A program made the translations under genes and the position numbers. A DNA stretch of 64,000 nt from an uncultured Porphyromonas sp. (GTDB lineage: Bacteria; Bacteroidota; Bacteroidia; Bacteroidales; Porphyromonadaceae). The notes under the pieces are model-generated. The model was not told the origin of the DNA. It made no database searches and was given only the letters and a program-made list of their open reading frames with translations. The DNA is taken from NCBI GenBank assembly GCA_905372565.1, contig CAJPPK010000003.1, positions 73,897-137,896 of the forward strand, given 5' to 3'. Each line of letters begins with the position of its first letter. The stretch's first letter is position 1. Below are positions 1 to 8,922 of this stretch, one piece after another.

Positions 1-374
1 AGGTACGTACGAACGCTGGTAACCGCCTCTCGGGGGGAGAGCGTCGTCGAGCCGAGATCGCTCGCTGTCTAGCTATCGACCCGAAGTTCATCATGCTTGA
101 TGAGCCCTTCGCTGGAGTAGACCCCATCGCCGTCCAAGACATCCAAGCGATCGTCGCTCAGCTTCGACATAAGAACATCGGGATCCTTATCACAGACCAC
201 AATGTCTATGAGACGCTGAGCATCACCGACCGAGCTTATTTGCTCTTTGAGGGGAAGGTTCTCTTCGAAGGCACTGCAGAAGAGCTGGCCGAAAACGAGA
301 TCGTCCGAGAGAAGTACCTTGGGAGGGACTTCCAGCTCAGGCGTCGTTCCTTCGATCATCTATTGGCAGAATAG
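1..374 (+). CDS. lptB: LptB, LPS export ABC transporter ATPase (3' end only)
   Basis: This is the C-terminal part of an ABC ATPase, cut by the left edge; reading starts at base 3 in frame. Visible are the ABC signature LSGGERRRAEIARCLA, Walker B FIMLDEP, the D-loop GVDP and the H-loop ITDHN. The run LSGGERRR plus LDEPFAGVDPIAVQDIQ is characteristic of LptB, the cytoplasmic ATPase that drives the LptFG permease in moving LPS from the inner membrane to the periplasmic bridge. The Walker A half lies outside the window. A strong hairpin terminator follows the stop by about 25 bases. A probable LptF/LptG permease lies far away at 41.6-43.6 kb, so the Lpt genes are dispersed. The family call is firm; the missing half prevents an integrity check. 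Confidence 0.9.
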   Translation, partial: VRTNAGNRLSGGERRRAEIARCLAIDPKFIMLDEPFAGVDPIAVQDIQAIVAQLRHKNIGILITDHNVYETLSITDRAYLLFEGKVLFEGTAEELAENEIVREKYLGRDFQLRRRSFDHLLAE

Positions 375-398
375 CCTGCGGGGTATTTTGTCGATCTC

Positions 399-442
399 AT
401 TCCCGCCCTTGTTTTCCGAGCGAAGCAAGGGCGGGAATTTTT
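399..442 (+). terminator. Rho-independent terminator after lptB
   Basis: A perfect 13-bp stem (399-411 pairs with 426-438) is followed by a T-rich tract. It sits 25 bases after the lptB stop and ends that transcript before the repeat array and pfp. Confidence 0.88.
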
Positions 443-552
443 GTTGATGCAAGTTCAAGATCTATACTGCTTTATCTACTTTAAAAGGAAGCATAGCCTT
501 GAATTTAGAGGGAGCGAAGTCTTACGAAGAGGATGGTATAGGTCTTGGGAAG

Positions 553-656
553 AAGACGTATACCTTTCCCGAGCAAAACGTATACGTTTTGACCGTGAAA
601 CGTATACGTTTTAGGCGCAAGACGTATACGTTTTGACCGTGAAACGTATACGTTTT
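553..656. repeat. Array A: five 22-bp units with palindrome ACGTATACGT
   Basis: Five copies of a 10-base palindromic core start at 556, 578, 600, 622 and 644, an exact 22-base period. The last four cores are perfect and most extend to AAAACGTATACGTTTT; the first is degenerate (ACGTATACCT). Of the four 12-base spacers, two are identical (after units 2 and 4) and the others differ at the centre. The array ends 200 bases before the pfp start. It fills most of the otherwise featureless 375-856 gap; I see no other gene there. It could be an operator array or a minisatellite. Confidence 0.93.
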
Positions 657-856
657 CTACCACCAAGGGAGGGGCTTGACGACGGAGAGGGATGGCTGTG
701 TCCTGTGCACCAAGTTGCTTAGGGAGGACTTGGGGAACGTTCGCTGGCGGAGGAATATCCCCTGTGGCGTGGGGTGTAAGGTGTTAAATGGATAAATTTT
801 AAGATCTTTGTAGCGCAAAACTAAAAGTATTACCCCATAATTATATAAGGAATCAG

Positions 857-2503
857 ATGAATAAAAGTGCACTTCAGCAGGCGCGTAGCAAGTACGCTCC
901 CAAGCTGCCTAAGGCTCTCGAAGGCCATGTACAGGTCGTCCTCGGCGAAGCAACTAAGAGCGTTAGCGATCAGGAAGCTATCGCAGCCCTCTTCCCTAAC
1001 ACCTACGGTCTGCCTAAGCTGACCTTCGAAGCAGCTAGCCAAGCCGCCGCTTCTCAGCCCATCAATGTCGGTGTCATCCTCTCCGGAGGTCAGGCTCCTG
1101 GGGGGCATAACGTCATCGCAGGTATCTTCGATGGTGTGAAGAAGATTCATGCTGATGGTCGCCTCTACGGCTTCCTCATGGGTCCTGATGGCCTTGTCCA
1201 GCACAAGTACATCGAGCTCACGAGCGACATCATCGACGAGTATCGCAATACGGGAGGCTTCGACATCATCGGTTCAGGGCGTACGAAGCTCGAAGAAAAG
1301 GCACAGTTCGACAAGGGGCTCGAGATCCTCAAGCAGCTCGACATCCGTGCTCTCGTGATCATCGGTGGTGACGACTCCAACACGAACGCTGCTGTCCTCG
1401 CCGAGTACTACAAGGGTATCGGTGCTCCTGTCCAGGTCATCGGCTGTCCTAAGACCATCGACGGTGACCTGAAGAACGAGCAGATCGAGACCTCTTTCGG
1501 CTTCGATACGGCTACGAAGGTTTACGCTGAAGTCATCGGTAATATCCAGCGCGACTGTAATTCGGCTCGCAAGTACTGGCACTTCATCAAGCTCATGGGT
1601 CGCTCCGCTTCGCATATCGCCCTCGAATGTGCCCTCCAGGTACAGCCTAACGTAGCGATCATCAGCGAGGAAGTAGAAGCTAAGAACCTCACGCTCGATG
1701 CTGTCGTCACGAACATCGCCGAGATCGTAGCTGCTCGTGCTGCTAATGGTGAGAACTTCGGTACGGTGCTCATCCCCGAAGGTCTGATCGAGTTCATCCC
1801 TGCCTTCAAGGCGCTCATCGCTGAGCTCAACGACTTCCTCGCTCACCACGAGGCAGAGTTCCGTGCCGTAGCTGCTGCCGACCAGCGTGCCTTTATCATC
1901 AGCAAGCTCTCCGAAGCTAATTCTGCCCTCTACGCTAGCCTTCCTGCTACCGTAGCTCGCCAGCTGACGCTCGACCGTGACCCCCACGGCAACGTCCAGG
2001 TATCGCTGATCGAGACGGAAAAGCTCCTAGCCGAAATGGTCGGTACGAAGCTCGCTGAGTGGAAGAAGGACGGTCGCTTCGCTGGCAAGTTCTCTCCGCT
2101 GACGCACTTCTTCGGCTACGAAGGTCGCTGCGCTATGCCTTCGAACTTCGACGCTGACTATTGCTACGCTCTTGGTCGTACGGCTGCTCAGCTCATCGCT
2201 GCAGGTGTCACCGGCTACATGAGCTCTGTACAGAACCTCACGGCTCCTGCCTCTGAGTGGATCGCTGGTGGTATCCCCACGACGATGATGATGAACATGG
2301 AGCGTCGTCATGGCGAGATGAAGCCTGTGATCCAGAAGGCTCTTGTCGACCTTCAGGGTAAGCCCTTCGCATTCTTCGTGGCACACCGTGAAGAGTGGGC
2401 TAAGACGACGAGCTACATCTATCCAGGACCAATCCAGTTCTATGGTGATCCCGCTCTTTGCGACCAGCCTTCTCGCACGCTCGCTCTAGAGCAGAGCAAG
2501 TAA
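857..2503 (+). CDS. pfp: Diphosphate--fructose-6-phosphate 1-phosphotransferase (PPi-PFK)
   Basis: A 548-residue cytoplasmic enzyme that phosphorylates fructose 6-phosphate using pyrophosphate, reversibly, in glycolysis/gluconeogenesis. The length matches the long PPi-PFK subgroup. Motifs: GGQAPGGHN near residues 77-85, GGDDSNTNA starting at residue 170, where the Asp pair marks PPi rather than ATP use, and PKTIDGD at 198-204, with Asp202 as the expected catalytic base. The start ATG follows an A/T-rich leader with no Shine-Dalgarno. The gene is monocistronic, with a terminator hairpin 29 bases after the stop and repeat array A 200 bases upstream. No ATP-PFK is present in the window. Confidence 0.97.
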   Translation: MNKSALQQARSKYAPKLPKALEGHVQVVLGEATKSVSDQEAIAALFPNTYGLPKLTFEAASQAAASQPINVGVILSGGQAPGGHNVIAGIFDGVKKIHADGRLYGFLMGPDGLVQHKYIELTSDIIDEYRNTGGFDIIGSGRTKLEEKAQFDKGLEILKQLDIRALVIIGGDDSNTNAAVLAEYYKGIGAPVQVIGCPKTIDGDLKNEQIETSFGFDTATKVYAEVIGNIQRDCNSARKYWHFIKLMGRSASHIALECALQVQPNVAIISEEVEAKNLTLDAVVTNIAEIVAARAANGENFGTVLIPEGLIEFIPAFKALIAELNDFLAHHEAEFRAVAAADQRAFIISKLSEANSALYASLPATVARQLTLDRDPHGNVQVSLIETEKLLAEMVGTKLAEWKKDGRFAGKFSPLTHFFGYEGRCAMPSNFDADYCYALGRTAAQLIAAGVTGYMSSVQNLTAPASEWIAGGIPTTMMMNMERRHGEMKPVIQKALVDLQGKPFAFFVAHREEWAKTTSYIYPGPIQFYGDPALCDQPSRTLALEQSK

Positions 2504-2532
2504 GCTCGGGACTAACCTACATTAAATAAGCT

Positions 2533-2574
2533 GTCGGCCGTAGCTCATTCATTGAGCTACGGCCGACTTGCGTT
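2533..2574 (+). terminator. Terminator hairpin after pfp
   Basis: A perfect 15-bp stem (2533-2547 with 2553-2567) and 5-base loop lie just after pfp, followed by a weak T-rich run. Confidence 0.8.
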
Positions 2575-2673
2575 TATCCCTTCGGAGAGGATGGCTACTG
2601 GCTCTAGTGTGAGTGGGCTGATCTGTGATGGAGGTGCGCTAGATGGAGTAGTCGCTTCCCTTGAAGAAGAGAT

Positions 2674-2713
2674 AGAGAAAGGCTCGTCCACCAGTGGACG
2701 AGCCTTTCTCTTC
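2674..2713 (-). terminator. Terminator hairpin after the GH95 gene, possibly bidirectional
   Basis: A perfect 18-bp stem (2674-2691 with 2694-2711) ends 3 bases from the stop codon of the minus-strand fucosidase gene. With the pfp hairpin it separates two convergent genes. Nothing else is visible between 2504 and 2713. Confidence 0.82.
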
Positions 2714-5227
2714 TTAGGCCTTCTTGATGACTTCTAGTCGATCGCCGGCTTTCAGTCGGGGGAGATGAAGACGTCCCTTGCGAAGTAGTTGCTTGGTCGT
2801 GAGCGGACGACCATTGAGACGAAGCTGATAGCCTTGCCCTTCGGAAGGAAGGAGTAGGATATGCTGATAGGGGCTGTGCGCTACGAGCTCCATGTGCTGT
2901 AGCTGACCATCCTGCCACGAAAGGGAGCAAACGGCATCCCCTACGACACGGAGTCCCTGGATGCTCCCCGCGCTCCATGCCTTGGGGAGGGCAGGCAGAG
3001 GCTGAATCACCCCAGTCTCACTCTGGAGAAGCATCTCCATGATTCCAGAGGATCCCCCGAAGTTTCCGTCGATCTGGAAGGGAGGATGAGAGCTGAAGAG
3101 GTTAGGGTGCGAACCGCTACCATAGGGCTTCTTGGTCTGCGGATCTAGGGCATCTACGGGGCGGAGGAGCATGTTCAGGACGTCGTAGGCACCGGTAGCA
3201 TCTCCTAGACGAGCGTGGAAGTTGACCTTCCAGCCCATGGACCAGCTGGTACTGCTAGCACCACGAGCCTCTAGCGTCTTCTTGGCTCCTTCGGCTAGCT
3301 CCGGCGTTCCCGATACGGTGATCTCATTGCCAGGGAAGAGCCCATAGAGGTGAGAGACGTGACGATGGTGTGGATCGACCTCCTTGAAGTCCTCCATCCA
3401 CTCCATGATACGTCCGTCAGGGGCGAGGGTCGTAGGCTTCAGTCGTCGCAGGACGGTGGCTAGGCTATCGATGAATAGACGATCTCGCTTGAGAAGTAGC
3501 GCTGCCTCACGGGTATTCGTGAAGAGCTCTCGGATGATCTGATTATCCATCGTCGAGCCAGCTACGACAGCCACCTCCTTGCCGTCAGGGGTATAGTAGC
3601 TGTTCTCAGGGGATGTCGTCGGCACATTGACGAGATATTTGGTATTCGGATCTTCGACTAGGGTGGAGAGGAAGAAGCGTGCTGCCCCCTGCATCAGCGG
3701 ATAGATCCGCCCTAGATAAGCCCGATCTTGGCTATAGCGATAGTGATTGAAGAGGTGCTGGCAGAGCCAAGCTGCGGAGGTGTTCGTCGCTCCCCAGCTG
3801 GGGTGCTCTCCTGGGGCAGTAAACTGCCAGACATTACCTAGGACATGCGTCACCCAGCCCTTGGCACCGTAGAAGGTGCGAGCCGTTTTCTCCCCAGATG
3901 GGACGATGCTCTCTATCCAATCGGTGAGTGGACTGACGGTCTCCGAGAGAGCACCCTTCTCCGCTGGCCAGTAGTTCATCTGGAGGTTGATGTTCAGATG
4001 GTAGTCGCCATTCCAGGGGGCCTGGATCGTCTCCGTCCACAATCCTTGCAGATTGGGAGGAAGTGCCCCAGGGCGGGTGCTGGAGAGGAGAAGATAGCGC
4101 CCTAGCTGTAGGTAAAGGCTAGCTAGAGCAGGATCACTCTCTGGGTGCTCGTGATAAGCGCTTAGGCGACGATCAATGGGTAGAGATGCTTGGGGGACAT
4201 CTCTGCTTCCCAAGTGTACCCGTACGCGATCCATCTGAGAGGAGAACTGGTGCACGTGCTCTTGGTAGAGCTTCTCCTCACCCCAGGCTTCGGCTTGGAT
4301 AAGTTGCTCTACGCCGAGAGCGATGAGGGGAGAGCGCTTATTGTAGTAATTGGTGTTGTGTGCGATGTAGAGGTTAATGACAGGGGCATCGACGATGAGT
4401 AGTTCATTATCTCGTGCGATGAGCTTCCCTCCTTGGGGTAGGACAGGACGGACGACGATAGCATAGCGTAGCCCCTTGCCTTGGCGCCCATCGGGGAGCT
4501 GACCTGCTAGAGTTAGGTAGCCCGCCCCGATCGTGCGCTGTCCGTTCTCGGGGCGAGTCAAGGATAGACGTAGTGTGTCTTGCTTCGCTTCGGTACTATG
4601 GTTGGTTAGGCTGACGACCTGCACTTCTTTACCCAAGGTGCTATAGAGGCGCTTCGAGCGGTAAGGTTGAGCTCCGACCTCGAAAGACTCTTCGCTGACG
4701 CCCTCACTCAGACTCAAGCTACGGCGGTAGTGGCTAGGGAAAGGAGATTTATCCCAGTGTAAGCGAAGGAATCCGCCTACTTGATAGCTACCATAAGGTA
4801 CATTAGCTCCATTCCCTCGTCCACTACCTTGACCACCGCAGACGAAGGTGCGATACATCAGGTCCTCTGCTTCCTTGGGCTTCCCCGTGAGAAGGAGCTG
4901 ACGAATGGTAGGCAGATGCTTCACAGCTTCGTTGTTCCAGGCTGTCGAGTCGACCGAGCCACTCCACATCGAACTTTCGCAAAGCGTGATGATCTGCTCT
5001 TGGATCCCACCATCAGATAGCATCCCTAGGCGACCATTACCCAGCGGGAGCTCTTCCATCATGTCCCGAGCAGGACGATCAAAGAAGTAGGTGAGAGATC
5101 TTCGATACGTGCTATCGGAGAGAGGGGCAGGCTTAGCCCGATTAGGAGAGGAAGTGCCGGCCGAGAGTTGTCCGCCGAGCAAGAGCACCATGGGTACAGC
5201 CCAGCGTAAGGAGGTGATAAATGACAT
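2714..5227 (-). CDS. Secreted GH95 alpha-L-fucosidase
   Basis: An 837-residue glycoside hydrolase family 95 protein with an N-terminal signal peptide (about residues 1-24, ending LSAG). GH95 enzymes mostly release terminal alpha-1,2-linked fucose from host glycans by inversion. Family landmarks: LPLGNGRLGMLSDGG near residue 60, NINLQMNYWPAE starting at Asn412 (Asn412/Asn414 match the Asn pair that activates water in Bifidobacterium AfcA), MEWMED with Glu609 as likely general acid, and FQIDGNFGG with Asp720. These equivalences are from memory. The length is full and no catalytic residue is missing. The gene stands alone, with a TATCTTTG -7 box 44 bases upstream. Together with the GH2 enzyme at 60.7 kb it suggests feeding on mucin-type glycans. 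Confidence 0.93.
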   Translation of the reverse strand: MSFITSLRWAVPMVLLLGGQLSAGTSSPNRAKPAPLSDSTYRRSLTYFFDRPARDMMEELPLGNGRLGMLSDGGIQEQIITLCESSMWSGSVDSTAWNNEAVKHLPTIRQLLLTGKPKEAEDLMYRTFVCGGQGSGRGNGANVPYGSYQVGGFLRLHWDKSPFPSHYRRSLSLSEGVSEESFEVGAQPYRSKRLYSTLGKEVQVVSLTNHSTEAKQDTLRLSLTRPENGQRTIGAGYLTLAGQLPDGRQGKGLRYAIVVRPVLPQGGKLIARDNELLIVDAPVINLYIAHNTNYYNKRSPLIALGVEQLIQAEAWGEEKLYQEHVHQFSSQMDRVRVHLGSRDVPQASLPIDRRLSAYHEHPESDPALASLYLQLGRYLLLSSTRPGALPPNLQGLWTETIQAPWNGDYHLNINLQMNYWPAEKGALSETVSPLTDWIESIVPSGEKTARTFYGAKGWVTHVLGNVWQFTAPGEHPSWGATNTSAAWLCQHLFNHYRYSQDRAYLGRIYPLMQGAARFFLSTLVEDPNTKYLVNVPTTSPENSYYTPDGKEVAVVAGSTMDNQIIRELFTNTREAALLLKRDRLFIDSLATVLRRLKPTTLAPDGRIMEWMEDFKEVDPHHRHVSHLYGLFPGNEITVSGTPELAEGAKKTLEARGASSTSWSMGWKVNFHARLGDATGAYDVLNMLLRPVDALDPQTKKPYGSGSHPNLFSSHPPFQIDGNFGGSSGIMEMLLQSETGVIQPLPALPKAWSAGSIQGLRVVGDAVCSLSWQDGQLQHMELVAHSPYQHILLLPSEGQGYQLRLNGRPLTTKQLLRKGRLHLPRLKAGDRLEVIKKA

Positions 5228-5270
5228 CTTTCTTTAGGATAAAAGGGAGGACTTTCTCCCACAGATAGAG

Positions 5271-5278
5271 CAAAGATA
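5271..5278 (-). promoter_or_regulatory. -7 box for the fucosidase gene
   Basis: TATCTTTG on the minus strand matches the Bacteroidetes -7 consensus TAnnTTTG, 44 bases before the start codon. I see no convincing -33 TTG at the expected spacing. Confidence 0.5.
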
Positions 5279-5361
5279 AGGTAATTCGATAGCCTTAGAG
5301 CTATCGTTAGAGGTTTTTGAGATCTTCTATCCCAACCGAATACAGTTAAGTATGGAAGACC

Positions 5362-5394
5362 GACAGCCACCTATCGTACGGATAGATGGCTGTC
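5362..5394 (-). terminator. Hairpin after the efflux operon
   Basis: A 14-bp stem with one G:T pair (5362-5375 with 5381-5394) lies 42 bases beyond the stop of the PII-like gene. It has no strong T tract on the minus strand, but it is the only candidate end for the efflux operon transcript. Confidence 0.6.
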
Positions 5395-5436
5395 TTATTA
5401 TTGAAGGAGTGCAAGGATACCCTTGGTCTCCGATCG

Positions 5437-5763
5437 CTAGATCATGGCCTCGACTGACCAAACGAAGGCTCGTAGACCTTGGTCGGGAGTTGCCTCATCG
5501 AGCTGGCGAAGCCCTGCCAGTAGACCAGGCACTCGCTCAGCTGGTGCTACGACCAGCATGGCGGCATTCATCGTTGGCCAGGCATGAGAGCCCAGGTGAG
5601 GATTGCCTTCATGCGAACCTTTCCCTTGGACAGGTGACCAAGAGGTGTAGCCTCGTAGAGCCATGCGTGAGAGTAGGCGAAGGATGATCTCATGGTAAGC
5701 CTGATTGTAAGCGATGAAGATAGTCTTCATCGGCTGCTCAGGGGAGAAAACTTGTAGATCCAT
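5437..5763 (-). CDS. PII-like signalling protein, last gene of the RND efflux operon
   Basis: A small cytoplasmic protein (about 100-120 residues depending on the start) with the PII-like ferredoxin fold pattern: MKTIFIAYNQAYHE at the first strand, GSHEGNPHLGSHAWP in the middle and GLRAFVWSVEAMI at the end. I recognise it as the PII-like family often placed beside RND efflux genes in Bacteroidetes; the ligand is unknown. The chosen ATG at 5763 leaves a 28-base gap after the pump gene. The family start is probably the internal ATG at 5730 (MKTIF), and a start at 5802 that overlaps the pump gene is also open. It lacks a recognisable T-loop uridylylation tyrosine, so classical GlnB function is unlikely. 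A role in sensing pump status is inference. Confidence 0.75.
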   Translation of the reverse strand: MDLQVFSPEQPMKTIFIAYNQAYHEIILRLLSRMALRGYTSWSPVQGKGSHEGNPHLGSHAWPTMNAAMLVVAPAERVPGLLAGLRQLDEATPDQGLRAFVWSVEAMI

Positions 5764-5791
5764 TGTGCTATGAGATGTTAGGCGTGACAGA

Positions 5792-8700
5792 CTAGCGAGC
5801 ACCTCGTGCGATGAGTTTCTTCTCTAGTCGCTTGCGCTCGCGGCGTATACGACGAGCCTCCAGCGAAGCATAGAGGGTAGGGATGAGGACGAGCGTGACC
5901 AGCGTAGAGAGGGAGAGCCCCCAAGCTACGGTTACCCCCATGCCTTGCCACATCTCCGAGCCTTCTCCGATACCGAGTGCCATAGGTACCATCCCTAGGA
6001 CGGTCGTTAGCGTCGTCATCAGTACTGGACGAAGACGGGAGCGACCAGAGGTCGTGACCGACTGCGTGATGCTCATGCCACGCTCACGGCATAGACGGAT
6101 ATAGTCGATGAGTACGATCCCATTCTTCACGACGATACCGATGAGCATGATCATCCCGATGAAGGACATCGTATCTAGGGGTATCTGCGTGATCAATAGT
6201 CCTAGGAATACTCCGGAGAATGCAAAGGGTACGGAGAACATAATCACAAATGGATCGACCAAGCTCTCAAACTGTGCTGCCATCACGATGAAGACGAGGA
6301 TCACGATGAGTGCCATCAGCATACCGAGGTCGCCAAAGGTCTCCTGCTGGTCTTCGTAAGCCCCAGTGATCTTATAGGCTATCGAAGGGGAAGGCACAGG
6401 ATGTGCTTCGAGGGTTGCCTTTACCTCGGCGACAACATCACTAAGCTGTGCGCTAGGCTTGGGCGTTAGCTCCAGGGTGACCAAGCGAGAGCGGTCCTTA
6501 CGCTGGATCGTCGGAGGTGTAAAGGATTCATCCAGATGTCCTAGATCAGATAGGCGAAGGAGCTTGCCCGTGGGAGTGTAGATGCTGAGATTAGCGATGT
6601 CTTGGAGCGACAGACGTGACTCGGGAGAGAGGCTGACACGGATATCGTACTCTTCTCCAGCCTCACGATAGCGTGATGCGATAGATCCATTGACCGCATT
6701 ACGTAGGTACATGGAGGCTGTAGATAGGTTTAGACCATGCTCGGCGAGTCGGGTGCGATCAAAGACAAAGCGGATCTCTGGGACGTAGTCCTTACGACTA
6801 ACAGTAACCTCTGAGATCGTGGACTCCTTCTCGAGTACATCACGGAGCTGACGGGCATAGGTGTCAGTTTCCGTGAAGTCTTCGCCATAGATCTCTAGCT
6901 TGACCCCATTACCTCCTTGCTGACCTCCACCTGTAGAGACCTTGGAGGAGGATATCTCAGGATAGGATGCGATGATTGAGCGCATCTTGTCGGCTACAGC
7001 ATCTTGGCTCATAGTACGCTGGGACTGTGGATAGAGGCCGATATTCATTGTGACGACGTTAGACCCATTATCCTGTATCATAGACCAAGAGTTCCCAGAG
7101 GTCGCCTGACCTACCGCCATGGAGATCGTCTCGATGGCGGGGAGCTCCTGGCGTATGCGTCGCTCTAGGTCAAGACCTAGCTTGCGGGTCTCATCGACAC
7201 GTGTCCCTACAGGTAGCTCAACCTTCACGTCGAGATATCCGATATCTTGACTAGGCATGTAGGAGGTCTTGATGAAGCCAAAGGAAGCGATACTCAGTAG
7301 GAAGAGTGCAAATGCTGAGAAGACGGTGGTCTTCCTATGCCGTACAGCCCAGTCAAGCAAGCGACCATAGGCGATGTCTAGACGATTGAGAGTATGCTCG
7401 ATCGGACGGAAGAAAGCGGCGACAGCCTTGCTCCTATTCTGATTACGACGGAGCATGATGGAGCAGAGCATTGGGGTCAGCGATAGAGCTGCTGTCGTAG
7501 AGACGATCATCACGATACTGATCGACCATCCTAGCTGGCGGAACATGATCCCTGCTTCCCCAGGCATCATCGTCAGGGGGAGAAAGACGGCGAGCATCGT
7601 CAGCGTAGAGGCGATGACTGAGATCCCTACCTCATTGGTCGCATGGACGGCTGCTTGCTTCGGATAGCTCCCTCGCTCAATGTGTGTCGTAACATTCTCT
7701 AGGACGACGATCGCATCATCCACGACCATCCCGATAGCGATCGAGAGAGAGGAGAGGGAGATGATGTTAAGCGAGTTCCCCGAGACAAGTAGGTAGGCGA
7801 ACGAAGCTACGAGTGAAATGGGGATCGTGAGGACGATGATAAATGTAGCACGCCAGCGCCCGAGGAAGATGAAGACCACCAGCATGACGATCACGAAGGT
7901 GATCATGATCGTATCCTGAAGGGAGCTAATCGTATTGACGATGAAGCTCGAAGTATCGATGAGATAGCCGAGGTGTACATCTTGCGGGAGGTTCTTCTGT
8001 AGCTCAGGCAGGAGTGCCTTGACCTGCTTAGAGATCTGTACGGAGTTTGATCCCTCCTGCTTGTTGATGACGATGATCGCACCGCTCTCCCCATTGATGT
8101 AGTTCTCCTGCTGGCGCTCCTCGACTGTGTCGAGTACCTGTGCGACATCACGCAGGTGAATGTCCTGTCCATTACGGCTAGCTACGATGATGCTCCCGAG
8201 CTGTAGTGGATCGGTGAACTCTCCCTGGATACGGATCGAGTTCGTGCGAGAGCCTAGGTCGATCTGCCCTGCAGGGATATTCGCATTCTCTGCACTGATG
8301 AGCTGAGAGATTTGTCCGATAGTGACTCCGTAGGCCTCGAGCTTCGTCGGGTCACAGTAGACCTGTATGACACGCTTGGGAGACCCAACGGCATTGATGG
8401 AGCCGACACCATCGACACGCTGTAGTCGGTTGATGACTCGGTCTTCGAGGATCTTATCCAGACCTGCAGCGCTCTCCTTAGCTTGTACGGAAAGGATGGC
8501 GACGGGGATGCTACTGTTGTCGAACTTAAAGATCACCGGCTTCTTCGCTCCAGCTGGCATATTATCCGTCGTAGCGTCGAGCTTATCACGGATGTCATTG
8601 GTCGCTTCGGCGATCGGTGTACCTGCCTTAAACTCCAGGGTGATGATCGAGGCATTCTCTCGGCTATTTGACGAGATGTGCTTGAGGTTATTGATCCCGT

Positions 8701-8914
8701 TGAGGTTATTCTCTAGGAGCTTCGTGACGTTGGTCTCGATGTCCTCGGCACTCGCCCCTGGGTAGGAGGTGAGAACCATCACGTTCGTCGTATCCGTCTT
8801 GGGCATAAGCTCAATGGCGAGCTTGCTCAATGAGAAGAGCCCGAGGATCGCTATCGCTACATAGATGAGGGCGGTAGTGATCGGCTTCCTAACGGAAGTT
8901 TCGTAGATACTCAT
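5792..8914 (-). CDS. RND efflux pump, inner-membrane permease (AcrB/HAE1 type)
   Basis: A 1040-residue proton-driven RND transporter, full length for the AcrB family, with two repeats of six transmembrane segments and two large periplasmic loops. The proton relay is intact: adjacent aspartates Asp399-Asp400 in GMVVDDAIVVLENV (TM4) and Lys930 in VVKNGIVLIDY (TM10), with the Arg-containing SRLRPVLMTTLTT following. It lies second to last in tolC-adaptor-pump-PII, 8 bases after the adaptor gene. With those partners it forms a drug or bile-type efflux channel across both membranes. I cannot assign the substrate from the sequence. The acidic pair argues for HAE-1 multidrug rather than CusA metal pumps. 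Confidence 0.95.
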   Translation of the reverse strand: MSIYETSVRKPITTALIYVAIAILGLFSLSKLAIELMPKTDTTNVMVLTSYPGASAEDIETNVTKLLENNLNGINNLKHISSNSRENASIITLEFKAGTPIAEATNDIRDKLDATTDNMPAGAKKPVIFKFDNSSIPVAILSVQAKESAAGLDKILEDRVINRLQRVDGVGSINAVGSPKRVIQVYCDPTKLEAYGVTIGQISQLISAENANIPAGQIDLGSRTNSIRIQGEFTDPLQLGSIIVASRNGQDIHLRDVAQVLDTVEERQQENYINGESGAIIVINKQEGSNSVQISKQVKALLPELQKNLPQDVHLGYLIDTSSFIVNTISSLQDTIMITFVIVMLVVFIFLGRWRATFIIVLTIPISLVASFAYLLVSGNSLNIISLSSLSIAIGMVVDDAIVVLENVTTHIERGSYPKQAAVHATNEVGISVIASTLTMLAVFLPLTMMPGEAGIMFRQLGWSISIVMIVSTTAALSLTPMLCSIMLRRNQNRSKAVAAFFRPIEHTLNRLDIAYGRLLDWAVRHRKTTVFSAFALFLLSIASFGFIKTSYMPSQDIGYLDVKVELPVGTRVDETRKLGLDLERRIRQELPAIETISMAVGQATSGNSWSMIQDNGSNVVTMNIGLYPQSQRTMSQDAVADKMRSIIASYPEISSSKVSTGGGQQGGNGVKLEIYGEDFTETDTYARQLRDVLEKESTISEVTVSRKDYVPEIRFVFDRTRLAEHGLNLSTASMYLRNAVNGSIASRYREAGEEYDIRVSLSPESRLSLQDIANLSIYTPTGKLLRLSDLGHLDESFTPPTIQRKDRSRLVTLELTPKPSAQLSDVVAEVKATLEAHPVPSPSIAYKITGAYEDQQETFGDLGMLMALIVILVFIVMAAQFESLVDPFVIMFSVPFAFSGVFLGLLITQIPLDTMSFIGMIMLIGIVVKNGIVLIDYIRLCRERGMSITQSVTTSGRSRLRPVLMTTLTTVLGMVPMALGIGEGSEMWQGMGVTVAWGLSLSTLVTLVLIPTLYASLEARRIRRERKRLEKKLIARGAR

Positions 8915-8922
8915 AGACTTAT

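Noticed and set aside
803..810. pfp promoter with -7 box GATCTTTG
   Set aside because: The first base departs from TAnnTTTG and there is no TTG at 19-20 bases upstream.
1274..1987. 237-codon open frame on the minus strand inside pfp
   Set aside because: It is antisense to a conserved gene, has no family resemblance, and its composition is that of a reverse-complemented codon pattern.
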